64,000 bases of DNA from contig JAVJQT010000005.1 of the NCBI GenBank assembly GCA_040218795.1, positions 62,001 to 126,000 on the forward strand, written 5' to 3'. Within the stretch, counting starts at the first letter, position 1; every line of letters begins with the position of its first letter. Made by a program: the position numbers and the translations under genes. Positions 61,569 through 64,000 of the stretch are shown one piece after another. This DNA is from CCMP332 sp040218795 (lineage in GTDB: Bacteria > Bacteroidota > Bacteroidia > Cytophagales > CCMP332). The notes beneath the pieces were generated by a model. That model searched no databases, was not told where the DNA came from, and was given only the letters and a program-made list of their open reading frames with translations.

Positions 61569-61644
61569 ACGGTGCTTATAAACTTATTAGACAATAATTG
61601 AAGGGCCGTGCAACCTTTGCTTAACTTAAGGCATCTACCTAATA

Positions 61645-61652
61645 TAGATTTG
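61645..61652 (+). promoter_or_regulatory. Candidate -7 box (TAnnTTTG) before the small membrane pair
   Basis: TAGATTTG matches the consensus and lies 18 bp before the ATG at 61671; TTTG at 61616-61619 is 25 nt upstream, slightly longer than usual spacing. Confidence 0.35.
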
Positions 61653-61670
61653 TAAACTTGCAAATGCATT

Positions 61671-62090
61671 ATGTTAGAGAATCCCGAAATCAATATTAAA
61701 ATCAAACTCGCTGTTTTATGGGCGGCCGTGACTTTCTGCTACTTATACGGCGATTATTTCGAACTCTATACGCCCGATAAAGTCTCGAGTTTAATTAGTG
61801 GTGAAAACGTTTTGAACTCCCCTCTATCCTTATTTATGGCTTCGCTGGTAATGGCTATGCCACCTTTGATGATTGTTTTCTCCGTATTTCTAAATCCAAA
61901 AGTCAATAAATGGCTCAATCTTGTTATTGGAATGCTATTCACGCTAATGATGCTTTTGATCGCCATTGGCTCTCTCAGCCCCTGGTATGCATTTTATGTA
62001 TTTCTGGCATTGGTGGAGGCGACACTTACATTTATTATAGTTTGGTTTGCCTGGAAATGGCCAATGAAAAACCTTAAGCATATACCATAG
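61671..62090 (+). CDS. Small four-helix membrane protein (DUF6326-like)
   Basis: 139 residues with four membrane segments (about 10-27, 43-63, 74-93, 99-122): ALWAAVTFCYLYGDYFELYT is a recognisable start of DUF6326-like proteins, where N-terminal Y-x-D-x-x-E is usual. There is no signal peptide or enzymatic motif. It abuts the DUF4386 gene with no space (stop then ATG at 62091), so they are cotranscribed. Confidence 0.72.
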   Translation: MLENPEINIKIKLAVLWAAVTFCYLYGDYFELYTPDKVSSLISGENVLNSPLSLFMASLVMAMPPLMIVFSVFLNPKVNKWLNLVIGMLFTLMMLLIAIGSLSPWYAFYVFLALVEATLTFIIVWFAWKWPMKNLKHIP

Positions 62091-62798
62091 ATGAGCCCAA
62101 TTAATAAAACAGCAAGAACTGCCGGTCTGCTCTATCTTTTGATGATAATCGGTGGCATAATCAGTTTGGCCTATATTCCTTCAAAACTAATTGTTCGCAA
62201 TAATGCCGCTCAAACCTTTGAAAACATTGTTAATTCTGAATTCCTCTTCCGAACGGGTATTGTTATTGGCATCATCACCTTTCTGATATACATTATGCTT
62301 CCCCTGGTCTTGTACCAATTGTTGCATGCGGTAAACCTGGCCTATGCCCGCTTGATGGTCATTTTTGTTTTGCTAAGCATTCCTGTGTTTTTTGTAAATA
62401 TCCTGAACAAGATTTCCGTTTTAACGCTGATTAGCAAGCCCGAATATTTAGAAAAATTGGGCGAAAGCGAGGTTCAAATGCAGGTCATGATGCATTTGGA
62501 TGCCTATAACAATGGCATTGAAATTTCTCAAATATTCTGGGGGCTTTGGCTATTTCCTTTTGGTTACCTGGTCTATAAATCGGGATTTTTGCCCAAAATT
62601 TTGGGAATTTTATTGATGGCAGGCTGTTTTGGATATCTGATTAGCTTTTTTGGCGCTTTTCTGTATCCGGCCTATAGTGCTACGATTCTTTCCGATATTG
62701 TGTCCTACCCCGCCCCGCTTGGAGAATTCGGGATTTGTCTTTGGCTTTTAATTATGGGAACGAATCAATTGCGCTTTGCTAAAAAAAGGAGTGCTTAG
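62091..62798 (+). CDS. DUF4386 family membrane protein
   Basis: 235 residues with about six membrane segments. It starts with the family pattern NKTARTAGLLYLLMIIGGII, has NNAAQTFENIVNSEFLFRTG, and LGFLPKILGILL-like FLPKILGILLMAGCFGYLIS near the end, and FGICLWLLIMG. DUF4386 proteins are of unknown function and are frequent in Bacteroidota. It directly follows the DUF6326-like gene. Confidence 0.85.
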   Translation: MSPINKTARTAGLLYLLMIIGGIISLAYIPSKLIVRNNAAQTFENIVNSEFLFRTGIVIGIITFLIYIMLPLVLYQLLHAVNLAYARLMVIFVLLSIPVFFVNILNKISVLTLISKPEYLEKLGESEVQMQVMMHLDAYNNGIEISQIFWGLWLFPFGYLVYKSGFLPKILGILLMAGCFGYLISFFGAFLYPAYSATILSDIVSYPAPLGEFGICLWLLIMGTNQLRFAKKRSA

Positions 62799-63036
62799 CG
62801 ATCAAATCATATTTATAGCTTATAATTCATCCTATCAGCCTTAGGAGAGCGATTCATTCAAATTAAAAAGAGCAATTGATTTTTAAAGAATCAGACTCAT
62901 TATTTAATTCATAAAGCCATAAAATGTGGCTTAAAAATCTCAAATTTCCCCTATATTAGTAATGTAATTAAACCTAATTTCAATCGCTCTTTTAAGGCAC
63001 TATTCGCTTTGGGAGTGCTTTACGATTATTCGCAAA

Positions 63037-64000
63037 ATGTCGCTTTTAAACAAGATAAAAAACCCGGGTCTCAAACAAGAGCTCCAGCACGAAGATTTTT
63101 TTAATGACCTGAGAGAGAAAGAATACAGCCGTCTCGATAAGGAGGGACAGGTTTATCTCGACTATACAGGCGGCAATTTATATGCAGAGTCTCAAATCAA
63201 AAAGCATTTTGAGGTTTTGAAAAACAATACTTTTGGCAATCCCCATTCCACCAATCCCACTTCAAAATTGTCCACCCAATTGGTTGAGGAAGCGAGAGCC
63301 AAAGTCCTGGACTTTTTTAACGCACAGGATTATTACTGTGTCTTTACCCAAAACGCTTCCATGGCGCTAAAAATCGTTGGCGAGTGCTACCCTTTTGAAG
63401 ATAAAGGAGAATTCCTCTTATTAACGGATAATCACAATTCGGTGAATGGCATACGAGAGTATTGCGCTCAAAAAGGTGGGCATTATGCCTATGTTCCGAT
63501 GAATTTTACCGATCTGAGCATACCGGAAGACATACTCAGCAAAAAACTGGAAGTATCCTCAAAAAGCAATAAGTTATTTGCCTTCCCTGCCCAGTCAAAT
63601 GTTTCGGGTGTCAAACACAGTCTGGACTGGATTGAAAAGGCTCAACGATTGGGATGGGATGTCTTACTGGATGCCGCTGCCTATGTGCCGAGTTCCCGGC
63701 TCGATCTGAGCCAGCACAAACCCAATTACGTCTCCATTTCCTTTTATAAAATATTTGGCTACCCCACAGGCATCGGTTGTCTTCTGATCCGAAAAGATTC
63801 CTTTTCAAAATTGCATAAAAACTGGTTTGCCGGTGGCACGGTCAGTTTTGCTTCAGCGGTAGCACCCTATCATTTTCTATTTGATAACCACGAGCGCTTT
63901 GAAAACGGGACTTTAAATTATATTGATATTCCCGCCGTGAAAATCGGTCTGGACTATATTGAGGCGATTGGAATGAATAAGCTTTCCGAAAGAGTGGCCT
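63037..64000 (+). CDS. Class V aminotransferase-fold PLP enzyme, Mo-cofactor-sulfurase-like (3' end cut)
   Basis: The frame from ATG 63037 is open to the window edge (321 codons), so the C-terminus is missing. Conserved parts: YLDYTGGNLYAESQIKKHFE, GNPHSTNPTSKLSTQLVEEA, CVFTQNASMALKIVG, FPAQSNVSGVKHSLDWIEKA, and the PLP-Lys segment SISFYKIFGYPTGIGCLLIR. The last resembles the N-terminal NifS-like domain of molybdenum-cofactor sulfurases more than IscS/SufS. It would move sulfur from cysteine; substrate target not provable from this part. Confidence 0.85.
   Translation, partial: MSLLNKIKNPGLKQELQHEDFFNDLREKEYSRLDKEGQVYLDYTGGNLYAESQIKKHFEVLKNNTFGNPHSTNPTSKLSTQLVEEARAKVLDFFNAQDYYCVFTQNASMALKIVGECYPFEDKGEFLLLTDNHNSVNGIREYCAQKGGHYAYVPMNFTDLSIPEDILSKKLEVSSKSNKLFAFPAQSNVSGVKHSLDWIEKAQRLGWDVLLDAAAYVPSSRLDLSQHKPNYVSISFYKIFGYPTGIGCLLIRKDSFSKLHKNWFAGGTVSFASAVAPYHFLFDNHERFENGTLNYIDIPAVKIGLDYIEAIGMNKLSERVA

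Overview
The window looks like a chromosomal piece of a marine or soil Bacteroidota, most likely a Cytophagales-type aerobe that can also live without oxygen. The grounds are: many signal peptides ending in A-Q or S-Q, a low-GC background, -7 promoter boxes of the TAnnTTTG type, weak or absent Shine-Dalgarno sequences, and families typical of the phylum (ASPIC/UnbV plus FG-GAP proteins, DUF885 peptidases, WG-repeat proteins, a short second DnaE paired with DinB, DUF4386). No rRNA, tRNA, CRISPR array, prophage or insertion sequence was seen.

Layout. 1-11.7 kb: exported proteins (beta-propeller, WG-repeat, Asp-box, DUF885 peptidase, FG-GAP lipoprotein) and a YHS/MsrA pair. 11.8-15.7 kb: a large soluble sensor kinase with about seven PAS domains. 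15.9-18.1 kb: a sulfur-handling operon (SQR-like flavoprotein, TusE/DsrC-like protein, DsrE-like protein) with a terminator and an FNR-like box. 18.1-21.3 kb: membrane nucleotide cyclase, an orphan IF2-N-like charged protein, a membrane protein and a CDGSH Fe-S protein. 21.6-27.2 kb: a complete RND efflux operon. 27.6-31.9 kb: tyrosine/aromatic catabolism (homogentisate dioxygenase, 4-hydroxyphenylpyruvate dioxygenase, a thiolase resembling 3-oxoadipyl-CoA thiolase). 32-39.6 kb: a coiled-coil pair, an alpha-glucan phosphorylase, EcsC, TypA and a porin. 39.6-40.8 kb: repeat-rich DNA around a four-helix-bundle gene. 40.8-45.1 kb: a DinB-DnaE mutagenic polymerase pair of visibly higher GC. 45.2-45.8 kb: a HigBA toxin-antitoxin locus with a broken toxin. 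45.9-52.2 kb: small enzymes, glutaminase, two beta-lactamase-fold hydrolases, the second coupled to an ECF sigma factor and a membrane protein.

52.3-60.4 kb is the most interesting region: an Rrf2 regulator with three cysteines, then a 49-residue peptide, NrdD, a separate 56-residue glycyl-radical protein, NrdG, an unrecognised protein of about 606 residues with a cysteine-rich C-terminal half, NadA and NadB. Two copies of a 16-bp palindrome (CGGACA-N4/5-type core, ends CGGA...TCCG) sit upstream of rrf2 and upstream of the nrd genes. This reads as an anaerobic-lifestyle cassette that supplies deoxynucleotides and NAD without oxygen. The glycyl-radical domain of the reductase is encoded apart from its catalytic body.

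60.7-64 kb: an MscS channel, two small membrane proteins, and the start of a class V aminotransferase-fold enzyme that runs off the window.
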